The position numbers were made by a program, and so were the translations under genes. DNA of 64,000 bases, taken from assembly GCF_021134715.1 (NCBI RefSeq), contig NC_060023.1, forward strand, positions 11,718,001 through 11,782,000. Reading direction: 5' to 3'. This document shows positions 1 through 11,576 of the stretch, piece after piece (positions within the stretch are counted from its first letter, which is position 1; the number at the start of each line of letters is the position of its first letter). Source of the stretch: Daphnia pulex (lineage: Eukaryota; Arthropoda; Branchiopoda; Diplostraca; Daphniidae). The notes under the pieces were generated by a model. It had not been told where the DNA came from and searched no databases. It worked only from the letters and a program-made list of their open reading frames with translations.

Positions 1-109
1 AAAAAGAAAAAGACACAAAGTTCAAGATTACAAAGAAAACGAAACGCTCATTTCTTTGGAAACGTGTACAGCACGTGTTCACACACGAAAAATGGCACAA
101 CAAATTAAG

Positions 110-1080
110 TGAAAAAAATGTGATCATCGTGCCAACTCTAGCAATTAGCAGCTCTTTCTAGAGTATACACACTCCATGCTGTTTGGCGGGTAAATAAAAC
201 TGAGTTATACAAAGATTGTGAGAGCTTAGAAAACTGTTCCAAAATTTGTGAAATGTTAGTTTCCTAGCATTTATCATGTAAGCCCATGCCTGGTAGTTTG
301 TTTGCATTATATTTAACCTTCCCATTGTGCAGGCCTGGGCCAGCCATCATAAAAAGTTGCTAACAACACAATATGCAAGTGTTGCTTGTGAACTTGGTAT
401 TGACCGCTGTCACCAGCAAGTAGCAATCTCTGTGTCATCACCAGGATAACGATTTGTGTCACTTTCATTCCTGCGACCTGCCAATAGATATTTTAATGAT
501 GCATGACTTGCATAAGTGCAGTGTGTATCACATGGGAACTTGCAATCCTCCTGTTTTATTCAGGGTTTACCCACTATCTACTTTCAACTTTTCCTTACTT
601 ATTTCTGTTAGTTTTTCGTAACCCATTTTATATTTTTTATTTAGATAAACTACATCCCATTGGATTGGAGAAACCACCGATGCTGTCCGGTTCTCTTCTT
701 CCCCCATCTTCAAATGTCCTCGTGTACACCCATGTGAGTGTGGGTGTATTCACGAGGACGTCCCCCCCACGAGGATCTCACCCTGGTGGATTCAACTTTT
801 CAGCGGATGGATGGAGCACCTGTGGATGGATGCCTGGCCGTATTTCCCAGGCATAAAGGTAGGACAAATTCATCTCTATTCTTCCTTTTCGACTGTTTGG
901 TGGCATTGATTATTGCGTGACACATTACGGAGTAGGATTATTCCTGAGCTAGGCATTTTGACTGGAACTGTTTTCTCTTGAAGTTTTTTGTTGACTCAGT
1001 CACGGTGCATAGAACGTCTGTGGCCCGGATTTGTACCTCACAACTTTGTCTGTGGGTAAACAATCGAAAGTGCAAAGAAA
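110..1080 (+). repeat. Dispersed exon-like module, copy I
   Basis: This stretch matches, in opposite orientation, two others at 56,620-57,560 and 60,565-61,720. Shared landmarks include a block with the words GTGTACACCCATGTGAGTG and TTTCCCAGGCATAAAG, and a block reading CCAGCCATCAT. In the + direction a candidate splice acceptor (TTGTGCAG, exon from 333) and donor (AAAG/GTAGG, exon end 858) bracket about 526 bp, and the same two sites exist in the other copies. No long conserved reading frame is evident. It could be a non-coding exon, a decayed gene fragment or part of an unrecognised element. Confidence 0.6.
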
Positions 1081-2179
1081 ATCTTATGACTGTCGTTCAT
1101 TGTCGAAATGAATGGTCGATAAAAGAAGAACGGCCAAACAAAGAGAAAAGTTTCCTTTTTATTGTATATCGGACAATAACACACACGAATAATGATTTGT
1201 ATACGTATCAAATGAGAGAAGAAAATGAGCATCGAAATATAGTATAATATACTGTATAATATGTATAGTAGAAATCCTTGAAAGAGAATGATGTTTTTTA
1301 TTTTTAAATACGAAAGATGTGACATGTCAAAATCGCCGCAAATTTTTTGAAAGAATAATCGTCTTTTTCATTTTCATTTTGTTTTCTTCTTTGGTGTGGA
1401 TCACATTCAGAGTCCTGTATATAAATAGTCCTGGGAATTTTGCTCAGTTAACGTTTTGGCACACGGCTGATCTCAACTACATATGAGGAAGAGTGAACTA
1501 CACGCTATGTCTAATAATCGGCAATGTAAACTACTAACGTAAACTCAAATGATCTCTTTTGGACTATATTCAGAAAAGTACGTAATTATAAATGCAAAAC
1601 GAGTTGAGACGAAACCTTACACAGTCAATTGTAAAGGTAGTAAATTTTCGAAACTAAAACTTCACTTCATCTATCAGAGTCATGCTGAAGTTGTCTTCTA
1701 CTGACACGGTTATAAAATACGAATTGACGAAAATCGTTTACTCAGGACATTTGGACACGCCCTTAAATGAATCAGAATTTAAAAAGAAACTCACACTGGG
1801 AAGAGAGAGAGAGAAATTTAAAATAGAAACGCGGTGGTGGCACTCTCGGTTTCTTTTTCTGGAATTTTTCCGAGTCGAATAATCGGAGTCGATCGCCGAG
1901 GGGTTCGCATAACTGCCCAACATTTTTGTGTGTGGGTTGACACATCAGAAGACATTCATGGAGGTTATTCTTTTTCATAGTATGTCGATATTATTCGAGT
2001 ATAAGAATGGAGATTTGATTCACAATTCACGCGATGGTAGGAAGATTTTTTGTTTTTAATTTTTTAGCATTCACGGAGTGGCGAACCCCCTTGAGAGAGA
2101 GAAAAATTTGAATCAAAATCAAAAAGAAATTGCAAATTTTTTTGGTATTTTTTGGTATTTGTTTGGAGGAAATTTGTTT
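1081..2179. other. AT-rich intergenic stretch
   Basis: I see no convincing gene. The open frames are short, overlap on both strands and lack recognisable motifs. It presumably holds the 3' flank of the membrane-protein gene that ends at 2180. Confidence 0.5.
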
Positions 2180-2728
2180 TTAGAACCTTTGCTGGAGAAG
2201 AGCAATCGAGTCGACGGGAGTGTCTCGATCGTGATCGTCCAGCTCGCAAAAGCTGTAGCCGGACTCGTCCCTCAGAATGCTGCGCCTGCTGGACTGCCCC
2301 AGGGTGATGGTTCCGCCTTTATTCCTAAACTGGTAGCGCCGGAGTGCGCGGATGGCCAGCGAAATGAAACCGACGGCGAAGCAGACGGCGGCCGAGCCCA
2401 GGAAGAGATACTTTTTGGCCTCCGAATCGGCGTTGGGCTTGAGCTGGACCAGTCCGACGATCATGAGCGTGATGCCCATGATGAGCGAAATGACGATGAC
2501 GTGCAGGAGCGGGAACTGCCACGGCTTGCCGTAGCAGCAATAGTCGGTGGCCATCTCCTCGGCCGTCAGCGGCTCACGCATTTGCTGGCGCGGCGTCGTC
2601 AGCGTCGTCGTCGTGTTGATGGGCGTGGCGCAGGTCGAGGCCGACGACGACAGCGGCACCGGACTCAAGTAGCTCGGCGTCACGATGCTCGACACGGACG
2701 ACGTCGAGCTGCACATCCGCTGCCGGTT
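2180..2728 (-). CDS. Two-pass membrane protein, terminal exon
   Basis: Terminal coding exon of about 182 codons on the minus strand. An acceptor (TTCAG) lies just above 2728 and the frame is open into the exon, so the true start is probably in an upstream exon. A possible 31-bp exon at 2895-2925 joins in phase but is speculative. The product has a Ser/Thr-rich N-terminal part, a first hydrophobic helix containing LLHVIVISLIMGITLMIVG, a short loop, a second helix (LFLGSAAVCFAVGFISLAI) and a basic then acidic cytoplasmic tail. The helix pattern with H-V-x-V and I-M-G matches the gene at 4161-5108, so the two are likely paralogues. Two helices with long polar flanks recall TMEM200-type proteins, but I cannot assign a family. 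Function unknown. Confidence 0.6.
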   Translation of the reverse strand, partial: NRQRMCSSTSSVSSIVTPSYLSPVPLSSSASTCATPINTTTTLTTPRQQMREPLTAEEMATDYCCYGKPWQFPLLHVIVISLIMGITLMIVGLVQLKPNADSEAKKYLFLGSAAVCFAVGFISLAIRALRRYQFRNKGGTITLGQSSRRSILRDESGYSFCELDDHDRDTPVDSIALLQQRF

Positions 2729-2739
2729 CTGAATTAATT

Positions 2740-4160
2740 TTTGAAATTGTTTAGTTTGAAATTTAATTTTGGCGGGTAATTTGAATGTAAATGACGTACT
2801 CCGAGTGGCAGGTGGTTGGGTCGAACGGGTCGAGATGAGCGTCGGATGTGGTGAGTGGAGACGCCATTGCTGAACAGCGTGTCACGACTCGTACCGAAAG
2901 CGGCTCCTTGTTGGCGGCTCTGCTTCTATAAACATTCGTCGTGGCGGGCGGGTGGCGGAAACACACACACAGAGAAATGGTCGTCATTATCATCAATAAT
3001 GGGGTTCTTGACAAATGAAAAAAAATGAATTTAGCAAAATAATATAACCTGTCGTTCGTGCCGAACCGCCACAGCCGGCATGGCTCCAATCATCTAATTT
3101 GGCAGAAACATCAATTTTTGGGTTTTTACATCTCTCTCAGAAAATTTTAATTTCTGTTTGATTTTTATTTGATTTTTATTTGATTTTTTGGATTCGTCTT
3201 TTTTTCTTTTCGTTCAGTTTGAAAGAAATGTTTGTTGTTAATTAAATTCGTTAAGAGTTGAACACAAAAATTCGTCAGGTCTCAGTGGGATGATTTGAAT
3301 TGTATTGAATGTTTAAAAACAATCTATAAGTCAATCTACAGCACGTAAAACGGAGCAAATGTGTGTTTGCAATTTAAGTTTTTTGGTTAGGTTGTTTGTC
3401 CTTTTTTGAAACTTGTTCGCGGTTTGATTTCATTTCCCAATTTTGCGCCAAAATTTTTTTTGGGTTCAAATGAATTAATTTTTTTTTTCGTGTAGTTTTG
3501 AGCTGTGTGTGACGTAACTTAAAGAGAGCACAAACAAATCAATGTGAATTTAGCTCCGCCAGAATTTTCTTTTTTAAATAAAGGCGATTTTGTGCTGCAA
3601 TTTGAATTCAAGCCCGCGACTTTTTGTTCACCTTCCCCTTTTAATTTCTCATGTGATGCAATCGTCATAAAATAGAAATCTACCGAATGAATACGAAAAA
3701 TACGAAAAATCGGATGCTATTTTTTAAACTTGGCGCGCAACTACTGAACAGAAAAAAAAGATAAAAACCCAAAAATTGTTGGTAATAAAAGGCAAACAGC
3801 AGGTAGCGAGAACGTAGGAAAATGATTGTGCGAATCGTGTCGGTCGTTTAGTGTTCCCACTTTGGAGAGTTAATTTTGTTCAAATCGAAACTTGTTTTTT
3901 AAAAAGAAGAAGCAGCATAAATCAATGAGATGTTTTATAGTATAAGTATAGTTGATTGACGATAGTTTTCTTTTGGCCGCCCAGCCATTATAATGATATT
4001 TAGTAGAAGCCTTAATTAATCATGTACGTCGAAAGATATAGGATAAAGATGGGGGAAGAAATAGGAGGTCATGGAGGACGGCCAGATAGAGTAGAGAATA
4101 AAAAGAAGTAGATAGAGAGAAATATCAATTGATTGGGCAAATGTAATTGTGTCGTCATCG
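2740..4160. other. Intron/intergenic region, no clear gene
   Basis: AT-rich with poly-T runs. It may contain upstream exons of the gene ending at 2180: around 2795-2925 there is a GC-richer stretch on the minus strand with an ATG and donor-like sites, but the frames I tested do not join cleanly apart from the 31-bp candidate. The segment just below 4161 is the 3' flank of the next gene. Confidence 0.4.
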
Positions 4161-4267
4161 TCAACCAGTTGACGATGAACCGACGTGATGATTGTGATTG
4201 TCGTGATTGCATTTGTCCTGCTCATCAGAGTGCAACACTTTGTTGTTGGCGTTGCTGTTGTGGTGGT

Positions 4268-4301
<34 letters not shown>

Positions 4302-5108
4302 AACTGGTGCCACATCGCTGGTCCAGAACAGCTCATCTTTGCTGGGCGGCCGTTCGGCTCCTCCTCCGGCTTCCGATTCTTCAGTGATGGACTCGAGTTG
4401 GCCGGGTGATTGGCATTGAGGCTCCTGCAGCTGGGAAGAGGAAGGAGATTCGCTTATGACTCGATGCAAGTCGTCACTGCTGCCGGCCATCTCGTCTTTG
4501 TGACCGTTGCTGCTGCTGGCCGACGTCGGATGGAGGAGCGAAGAGACTGGCTGGTGGGTCATTCGGGCCGGTGCCAATTTGCGGCTAATGTAGCGTGAAA
4601 AGAGCTCGTCCTCTCGTCGAGTGGCGATGCGATTGGCCACGACCAGGGCTATGCCCACCAGGATCAGGAAGGATCCCGTCACCAGGAGCAGAGGGGCGTT
4701 GCGATTGCTTCCTCCGTCCCGGTTCCAAATCGACGTCGAAGTGGTGCCAGTGGTACCGCCATTTTTTGGCTCCTCCCAATATTGATGTTGGCGGTTGGCG
4801 TAGCCGGGCAAGATGCCGCTAATGAGCAACATGAGGCCCATGATAAAGAAAACGACTCCGACGTGAAACGTCGTGATGCCGCCCATCATTTGACGATGGC
4901 GGTGAGCGGCCGAACGGCTCCCACTGCCACCGCCGTTGTGGTTGTTGTTGTGCACCCCGTCCAAGCTCAACATGCTCCCGGCGTCGCCGCTGTCCGACAA
5001 CATCAAATGGTCCGACTGGTGGCTGGCCCGTCGCGCCTTGGCCCGCAACGCTTCGTCCCGCCTCCGACGCTGGCGCCGGATGGCCATGGCCGATTGAACG
5101 GCCTTCAT
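4161..5108 (-). CDS. Two-pass membrane protein with His-rich tail
   Basis: Open frame of 315 codons from an ATG at 5108. An acceptor-like AAACAAAAG directly precedes it, so the 5' UTR is probably spliced. Residues 1-30 are strongly basic. A first membrane helix (about residues 80-105) contains FHVGVVFFIMGLMLLISGI. A loop of about 35 residues follows, then a second helix (LLLVTGSFLILVGIALVVA), then a long Ser/Gln/Glu-rich tail with two histidine tracts (7 and 5 His) and a His/Asn-rich end. The H-V-x-V/I-M-G pattern in helix 1 links it to the smaller gene at 2180-2728. Architecture resembles TMEM200-like proteins; that is a guess. The His tract could bind metal or be a low-complexity expansion. 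Confidence 0.7.
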
Positions 5109-7680
5109 CTTCTTTTGTTTAGTTTTTAAATGTGACAATCGTTTTGGGGTTAATTTGATAATTTAAAGATATTAGGATTGCGTCATCGGAGAGGCTGGCC
5201 AGTAAAACAAAGAAATTGCACTTGTTGGTTTATCAAATTTTCTTTTTGGGTTTAATTGGGTTTTCTCCTTTTTCTTCACCAGCAATCACTTGCGCGTTTC
5301 ATCCAGCACGCTGAGCCTCTAGATCTACAACAACAACAACAACAAGAGAGAGAGAGAAAACAATATGACACGCCCCACGTATATAGTCGACATACACTCC
5401 AGAGGGCCGTCGTCGAGAAAAACGATCGATACGTGTGTGTGAGAGAGAGAGAAGCAGAGAGAAACAGAGAAGGAGAGCAGGAGAGATAGGAATTGGCCCT
5501 TTTGCCCTTCTACAAGTTGCAACAACTACTATACATTTGATTCTCAATCCATGTCAGTGGATGAGATTTCACGTCTTATTTTTTTTTTGGTGGGGATTGT
5601 CTCGACAGCGTGATATCACCCGATGGCATTTAAAGAGAGATAGAGAGAAAGGATATAAAAATGGGCATTCAACAACTCATCTACCTTTGATGGGGAGAAT
5701 TCCAAAAATTTAAACCGAAAAGTTGAAGGTTTGTCCGTAGTTCACAACGCCGATGATTAATTCGACTCTTGTTAACCACTGGCACTAGATATCAAAATAC
5801 ACACCACTTTCAGTAAGGAATGCACTGCAGTTGTTGGTTATTCAATTGTACTGCGCTAGGACATCCAGCAGCTCCTTTGTGCTTGTACGTAGGACTTTCC
5901 CGTCTCCGACCCGACTACTACACTAGACTAGGGACCGTTGAATTGTGCTCCTGTTGGGCTGTGGCCACCAGCACCCGCCGCTACACATGAGCAGCTTGGC
6001 CAACTACACTTGACGCGTCGCTTACACCCAATATCTACCAGCCCAGCCAGTCGCACAAGCGCGCCCGCCATGTTTGCTCTGGCGTAGAGAGTTTCTTCTG
6101 CGCATATCACTAGCTCTGTTTTTATTCTTTTTCAAAATCATCCGCTTTTATCCGCCGGTCGATTTTGAACCGACACTGCGGATGGATGTCGAAATGAGTT
6201 TCAGCTATGTGGCCAAACGAGAGACGATGAACAACATGGGAGCTAAGTATGGCCAACAACAATCAAGTGTAGTTTATGAATATGGGTGAAGGGGATATGG
6301 AAGAGATATTCTGCGCTTGGCTTGACAGCCAATGTAGAGACTCCCAGTGTATCTAACGGGCTGGTGCTGGTGGTGGTGGTGGGTGGGAATCTAGAGCATC
6401 ATTTATTGATCGGTCCGCTCGGCACAGCCAACGGACCTTCTCTCTCTCCATAAGGAAATGCACACAAGGGGGTTCCTCCATTTCACCGAACCCTTCTCGT
6501 CTATCTAACGTGTGTGTGTGTGTGTGTTCTCTATATGGATATTATTTATAGTTTAGTATATAAAAGGCCGCGTGATTGAATCAAAAGCTGATTTGGCTAT
6601 CCTCTGGTGGACATGATATGATGTGCATTATTATTTTCGGGGGAATCAAAGTTGAGTTTGGCTTCTTTTTTTATTTTTGAAATATTTGATTTTTGATTCG
6701 TTCGGGGATAGAAACGGGACGCGCCTTATTGATGCGGTGAATTTTATTTTTCTTTTTTTTTTCGTGACGGTTTCCGAAAGAGACGAATGGTGCGCGGTTA
6801 TACCCACCAACCACCCGCCAAGGTTTTCTCTCTCATTCTCTTTGATGTAGTACGAGCAGCAGCAACATGGACGCAATAGTAATAATCAGACCTATTTTTC
6901 TTATTGATTTTTTGACGGGAGTATGTACGTATAATGAAGCGTTCGCGTGCTGGCGCAAAAGTTCAAAAGCGACGCCGGGGATCGTCTACACATTAACCTA
7001 CATCTTATTTCTTTTTATTTTCATTCTGTTTGATTTACATAAGAAAATGGGGGGGGGGGAAATGAAAAAGAGATTGAGAATGACACATCACGATATCTTT
7101 CGTATTTAAATGATGAATCGATTCACCCGGGACCAACTTTTATCAAAGTATGAAGCAATTGCAGAATTTCAATGAAATGAATCAAATTAAAGAAATGATT
7201 ATATAGTCATTCATCTCCATTATTTTTGATCCAAAGAGAAATTGTTGATTGTAAAAGTTGTCATTTAACTTTATTGTGAGAAATGTTTTGATTGAACAAA
7301 CACGCACGTACGTACATGTATGGGGGGGGGGAAGCTTTTGGGGCTCAGCTGCTGGCAGCTGTAACACTCGCGGATCTCCGCGTGACTCTGTACGCTTCGC
7401 CACCACCACCGCCACTCGGCACTTGGCATGCGGATGCTACAACAACCGCGGAGTTACGTAGTAGATAGTCACGTCGTCTCCTCATTTCCCCCTTTTTTTT
7501 GCTTGGAAACGCTTCGAGCGTGTTAGCCAGCAAAGCCAGCCAAAAAAAGTTAACATGGCCAGGAGTACGTATATATTTAACAATGCGAGTTGTAGCCTAC
7601 TCATTCAACTTTTCTCCGACTCTACTAACTAAATAAAACAGGGGAAATTGACATCTAGAAATATGGACGAATTAACGAGA
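5109..7680. promoter_or_regulatory. Upstream region with simple repeats
   Basis: No gene is convincing. The region holds a CAA tract near 5327-5345, GA-rich stretches near 5344-5480, a GGT tract at 6362-6388, a TG tract at 6510-6527 and poly-G runs near 7050 and 7322. A GC-richer block at about 5880-6080 looks like a plausible first exon or promoter for the minus-strand gene at 4161-5108, because pyrimidine/purine-rich repeats and GC islands often sit near arthropod promoters. No TATA box can be tied to it with confidence. Confidence 0.35.
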
Positions 7681-7752
7681 CTTGTATTAGGGTTTTTAAA
7701 TTACTGGACATTTTTAAACACTTTCAAAATCAGCGATTTGGGCTTGGCGTCG

Positions 7753-8042
7753 TCAATCATTCTGGAATGCACCTAAACAGCCGCTGATACATATGAGGAG
7801 ATGAACTGTGACTTCGCAACAGTGTTCGCAAAATATCTCCTTTGCTGAAGTGTCGATCGGTTGTCCGATTTCATTAGCTTCCGGTTGTTGCGTCACTGCG
7901 GTAGCCGTGGTTGTTGCTAGGGGTGATGCGCTGATCGTAATATCTTGAGACTGCTGATCCTCCTATCGAATTAAAGTTGGAAATTAAGAACCCTGAATGA
8001 GTCCAACCTATGGTATTATTGAAGACGTCTTACCGTGGACAT
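7753..8042 (-). CDS. Small protein, Cys-poor paralogue (68 aa)
   Basis: Two exons on the minus strand: 8034-8042 encodes M-S-T and ends at donor ACG/GTAAGA; 7753-7950 follows an acceptor CAG and runs to TGA. The product begins MSTSQDITISASPLATTTAT, has the conserved block VTQQPEANEI, and ends with a short segment with five Cys (FCEHCCEVTVHLLICISGC). It is a tandem paralogue of the gene at 8493-8858, which has a much longer Cys cluster; this copy has lost about 26 residues of it. Function unknown. Confidence 0.6.
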
Positions 8043-8492
8043 GGTTCTCTACGGCGATCGAGTTACAGTAATTCAGTAAAAATACGCTGATTTGGCAGCT
8101 GTTAACTAAATTTAGATCACAAAAGAGTTGTTGTGATCTGAGTAATGAACTATAATGACTATTGAATCACCAGAACGGCAGTAGACTAAAATAAACTGCA
8201 GCATTCAATCACAATCTTGACTCTAGTTGATAATAAAGATAAGAGAAAATGATTATTTGTATTGACAACTTGACATGAATAATTATTTAAAAAAATGAGT
8301 AGAAATAATGAACATTTTTCAATGTTTGGTGAAATTGTTTTGTGAGATGGCATTCAGACTCTTTACACAATCTTTGAAATATTAATTCAAGCGAATATGC
8401 AGTTTGAGTTAACGACTTGTATTAGGAAACTTTCGGGTTGTATTTACTGGCTTTTAAGCACTTATTGAAATAATTTCCTGTCGTGTTCATCA

Positions 8493-8858
8493 TCAGTCAT
8501 CCGAGAACAAATCTAAACAGCCGCCGATACCGTCGCCGAGATCACAGTCGAAATCGCAACAATCTCCATCTCCATCTCCGCAATGTTCACAACACTGGTA
8601 GCAGGAGTTCCAACAGATACGACAACAACATTTTTGATTCAAAACTTTCTTTACTGTTGGATTATTGTCGATCGGTAGTCTGATTTCATTAGCTTCAGGT
8701 TGTTGCGTCACTACAGTAGCACTGATTGTTGGTACTGGAGGCGATGCACTGGTCGTTATATCTTGAAACTGCTGCCATCAAATTAAAGTTAGTTTTAGGT
8801 TGGCGATAAAGAACCTATGAGCCTGTATTTGATGTTGAAGACATCTTACCGTGGACAT
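8493..8858 (-). CDS. Small Cys-rich acidic-tail protein (94 aa)
   Basis: Two exons: 8850-8858 (M-S-T, donor ACG/GTAAGA) and 8493-8768 (acceptor GCAGCAG, stop TGA). Exon plan and the block VTQQPEANEI match the neighbouring copy. The C-terminal half has about 13 Cys in roughly 45 residues (KCCCRICWNSCYQCCEHCGD and following), then an Asp/Gly-rich end. The CC-x-x-C and CDFDCDLGDGIGGC spacing loosely recalls the C-terminus of I-mfa (MDFI) domains, which bind transcription factors, but this is weak. No signal peptide is visible, so a cytosolic metal- or protein-binding role is the inference. Confidence 0.65.
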
Positions 8859-9159
8859 TTTTGATTTCGCAACTTAACTAAATCTATCTATCTATCAGAG
8901 TTAAATTGTGATCTGAGTATAATATGACTTGTGAATCTGCAAGAAAACAGTAAAGACTGAAATGACTGCAGTATTATCATCCCAATCAATGATTGACTCA
9001 AACTGATAATATAAAGATAAGAGAAAAAGATTATTTGTATTATTAGTTGACAACTTGACATGAATAATTATTTAAAAATGAGTAGAAATGAACATTTCTC
9101 AACCCGTGCAAGATGCTGTGATAAAATAGCAGGTGAAATTGTTTTTTGTGAGATCGAAT

Positions 9160-9540
9160 TCAGTCTTGGAGTCCCTGGAATTGCTCTCTGACATCAGCAA
9201 ACGCTTTGGCATTGCTTTCAATCGACTCCAGCTGGTAGCCCAAATGTGTCACAAGAACTTGCATCTTCCTAAGACTCTAAAAAAATACTTAAAGTTCAAA
9301 CTATGTTGTATTACTACATATTACAATGTGAGTAGATACCAAATCGGCTGCTTCGAGGATGTGTTCTTGCTGACTCGTTAATTTGGCAGATTGCATCAAA
9401 GTTTCGGAAGATTTTGAAGATCTGATGAGATTTCTGGACAAGGAACCGATTCCATCGATTGTGTATCTGACTCTTTGATTAATTCTGGCTTTCGAATCGC
9501 CGTAGAGTAATTTCGCACTGGAAGAAGAAGCGGAGGCCAT
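9160..9540 (-). CDS. BORCS7: BORC complex subunit 7
   Basis: Two exons on the minus strand (9340-9540 and 9160-9276) give 105 residues, close to the length I recall for the human protein. The diagnostic central block is SKSSETLMQSAKLTSQQEHI, followed by the second-exon block LRKMQVLVTHLGYQLESIE; both match the human BORCS7 pattern (SSELLGQAARN, LRKMAIITTHLQYQQEAI). The family is a small helical subunit of BORC, which recruits ARL8 to lysosomes and drives their kinesin-dependent outward movement. The intron is 63 bp with donor TTTG/GTATCT and acceptor TTTTAG in phase 0. The gene is head to head with SLC25A38. Confidence 0.9.
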
Positions 9541-9576
9541 TCTTTTTTAATAACACAACAGACGACGAATGGCCAA
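9541..9576. promoter_or_regulatory. Shared BORCS7/SLC25A38 divergent promoter
   Basis: Only 36 bp separate the BORCS7 start codon (9540, minus) from the best start codon of SLC25A38 (9577, plus). The 5' UTRs and core promoters must therefore overlap the two first exons. No TATA box is seen, as expected for housekeeping genes. Confidence 0.55.
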
Positions 9577-11001
9577 ATGTCAACAAACGCAGAGCAGACG
9601 ACAACTAGCTCGTCTGTCCCAGAGATAACAAATATGACGATAAAGCTGAAATGTGTAGCACTAGAAAAAAACGGCATGTAAGTCTATATTGTTGTGTCAT
9701 GTATTATTGAAAATCATTACAGCAACTCAGCAAGACTTTTTTATTGTAGGTTTCATTTTTAGGTGCATTTGTATCTGGTGCATCATCTGGGGCTTGTTCC
9801 ACAGTTCTGTTTCAGCCTTTTGATGTGGTCAAGACTCGATTGCAAGAAAATGCCGCTTTCGGTCAAAGCACGCAGCAAAGGTTTCATTATTTTAGCTGTG
9901 CATTCGTGTTGTATTGATAATGATGTTTTGCTTTTGGTTTGTTGAAGGAGAGGCATGATGCAGGTATTCGGCCACATTGTCCAGAAGGAAGGACCCAAAA
10001 CGTTATGGTCTGGATTAATCCCAGTAATGATACATCAATTCTCTATTGCAACTTGATCTAAATTATTTTTCTCTCGTCATTCAGTCCTTGTGGAGATGTG
10101 TGCCTGGAGTAGCCATATATTTCACATCTCTCGAAGTCATGCAAAGCATTCTTCTGGAGGGAGGAAACAAGCCTTTAGATCCTTGGCACGCTCTGGTTGT
10201 TGCAGCCTCTGCCCGATGTGTGGCTGGAGTTTTGTTGATGCCTTTCACTGTGATCAAAACTCGTTTCGAGGTAACAGACATTATACAGTTTTGATCCAAA
10301 GTCAAGTGTAAAAACAACTTTGACTATATCAAGTAGAGTGGGCACTTTAAGTACAAAAACGTGGCGGAAGCTCTGTCTTCTATCTACCGCTTAGAGGGTG
10401 GGCGCGGGCTGATGACAGGCCTGGGAGCAACACTGGCGAGGGATGTCCCGTTTTCGGCCGTCTACTACGCAGTTTACACTCAACTCAAACAACTCCAGCC
10501 GGGAGTAAGTTTAATCAACGTCCAATAAACCATAACGAGGGAAAATCAATTTTACCTTTTTTTTCTTTTTGCTAATTTACGATTATTTTTTTTTAATTCT
10601 GTCTTCCGGTTTGTTAGTCGACCATGGGCAAGAGCTTCAGTTGTGGACTTGTGGCGGGCATCGTCGCCTCCGTGGTTACTCATCCGGCCGACGTCGTCAA
10701 GACTTCTATGCAGCTTTTCCCGTCACGCTATCAGCACCGCACACGGGAAGCTGTCCTCTCTGTTTACCGCCGCCTGGGAGTTAAAGGTTTCTTTTCCGGT
10801 CTGATGCCTCGCCTAGTCCGCCGAAGCCTCGTCTCCGCCTTATCCTGGACCGTCTACGACAAAGTAAGGGAGCAAAACCATTTCAATAGAAAAACGTTCA
10901 AGACTGTATTTTTGTTTCCAGCACTAGACCGTGCGACGATGAGAAAAATCCTCTTATTTTTTTTATTGCTCCAGGTCATGCATTCGTTTCAAGTGGCCTA
11001 G
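9577..11001 (+). CDS. SLC25A38: Mitochondrial glycine carrier SLC25A38
   Basis: Seven exons: about 9577-9654 (first donor uncertain), 9750-9880, 9948-10023, 10085-10270, 10337-10504, 10618-10863 and 10975-11001, all in phase, giving about 303 residues. Three mitochondrial-carrier repeats are present, each with the signature P-x-D/T-x-x-K-T: FQPFDVVKTRLQ, MPFTVIKTRFE and THPADVVKTSMQ. Conserved SLC25A38 blocks include LWRCVPGVAIYFTSLE, ARDVPFSAVYYAVY and RSLVSALSWTVYDKV. The family imports glycine into the mitochondrial matrix for the first step of haem synthesis. Introns are 61-113 bp. An AATAAA at about 11,160 is a plausible poly(A) signal. Confidence 0.92.
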
Positions 11002-11156
11002 AAAATCGTCTCCATCTTCCTTCGTTCTTTTTTGTTTTCTTCTTCTTCTTCCTTTTAGTCAGCTGGGTAAATACCCAGCACATTGCATCATGGAAACCAG
11101 AAAACGGGATTGTATAAACGACTATACATAATAGAGATTATTCCCTTGTTTATTTT

Positions 11157-11165
11157 TCCAAATAA
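11157..11165 (+). terminator. Poly(A) signal of SLC25A38
   Basis: AATAAA lies about 160 bp after the stop codon and is the first such signal on the + strand; the 3' end should fall shortly after it. Confidence 0.5.
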
Positions 11166-11504
11166 ACTGGACACCGTTTAATGAATGGGGATTTGGAAAC
11201 AAATATAAAATTTCTTTCTCCGCTCTTTTTGTTGGTCACCGATCAACCGTAACGTCACAACTCCACGGGGGGTGTACTATCTATTCGGCAGGGATAAAAG
11301 GTGTTGGAAAACCGTGCTCGACCAACCGTGCATCACGTACCCAGCGCGTTTTCTTCTTTTTCCTTTTATGGGATTTTTTTTTATTGGCTCTGGGATAATA
11401 TTTCTTACAGGTTAGTGCTCCGCCAGGGATATGGTTAATATGAAAGAAACTTGAAAAGTTAAAGCTGGTTGCCATGCTCTGCTGCTGCGACACTTGTCTC
11501 GCTC

Positions 11505-11520
11505 GGCTATATATAAGTGG
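11505..11520 (+). promoter_or_regulatory. TATA box of protease gene 1
   Basis: TATATATAAG sits about 65 bp before the likely start codon at 11,577, leaving room for an initiation site and a short 5' UTR. A TATA core promoter fits a strongly or tissue-specifically expressed digestive or secreted protease. Confidence 0.6.
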
Positions 11521-11576
11521 CTCCATATTTGTACGCTGTTGTTTGTCGAGATGCAGAGCAGATGACTGGCTTCACC

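Larger units (their letters stand above)
7679..9165. repeat. Tandem duplication of about 0.73 kb
   Basis: Two direct units begin near 7679 (ACTTGTATTAGG) and 8413 and run to about 8355 and 9165. They share the small-gene exons, the intron, and an AT-rich flank including TTGACAACTTGACATGAAT. The second unit runs into the stop codon region of BORCS7. Each unit contains one small minus-strand gene. Confidence 0.8.

Noticed and set aside
503-920. Coding frames in module copy I
   Set aside because: Frames are not conserved in copies II and III, and no domain is visible.
4133-5129. Plus-strand frames opposite the His-rich membrane protein
   Set aside because: They are shadows of the minus-strand gene; Val/Gly runs mirror His and Asn codons.
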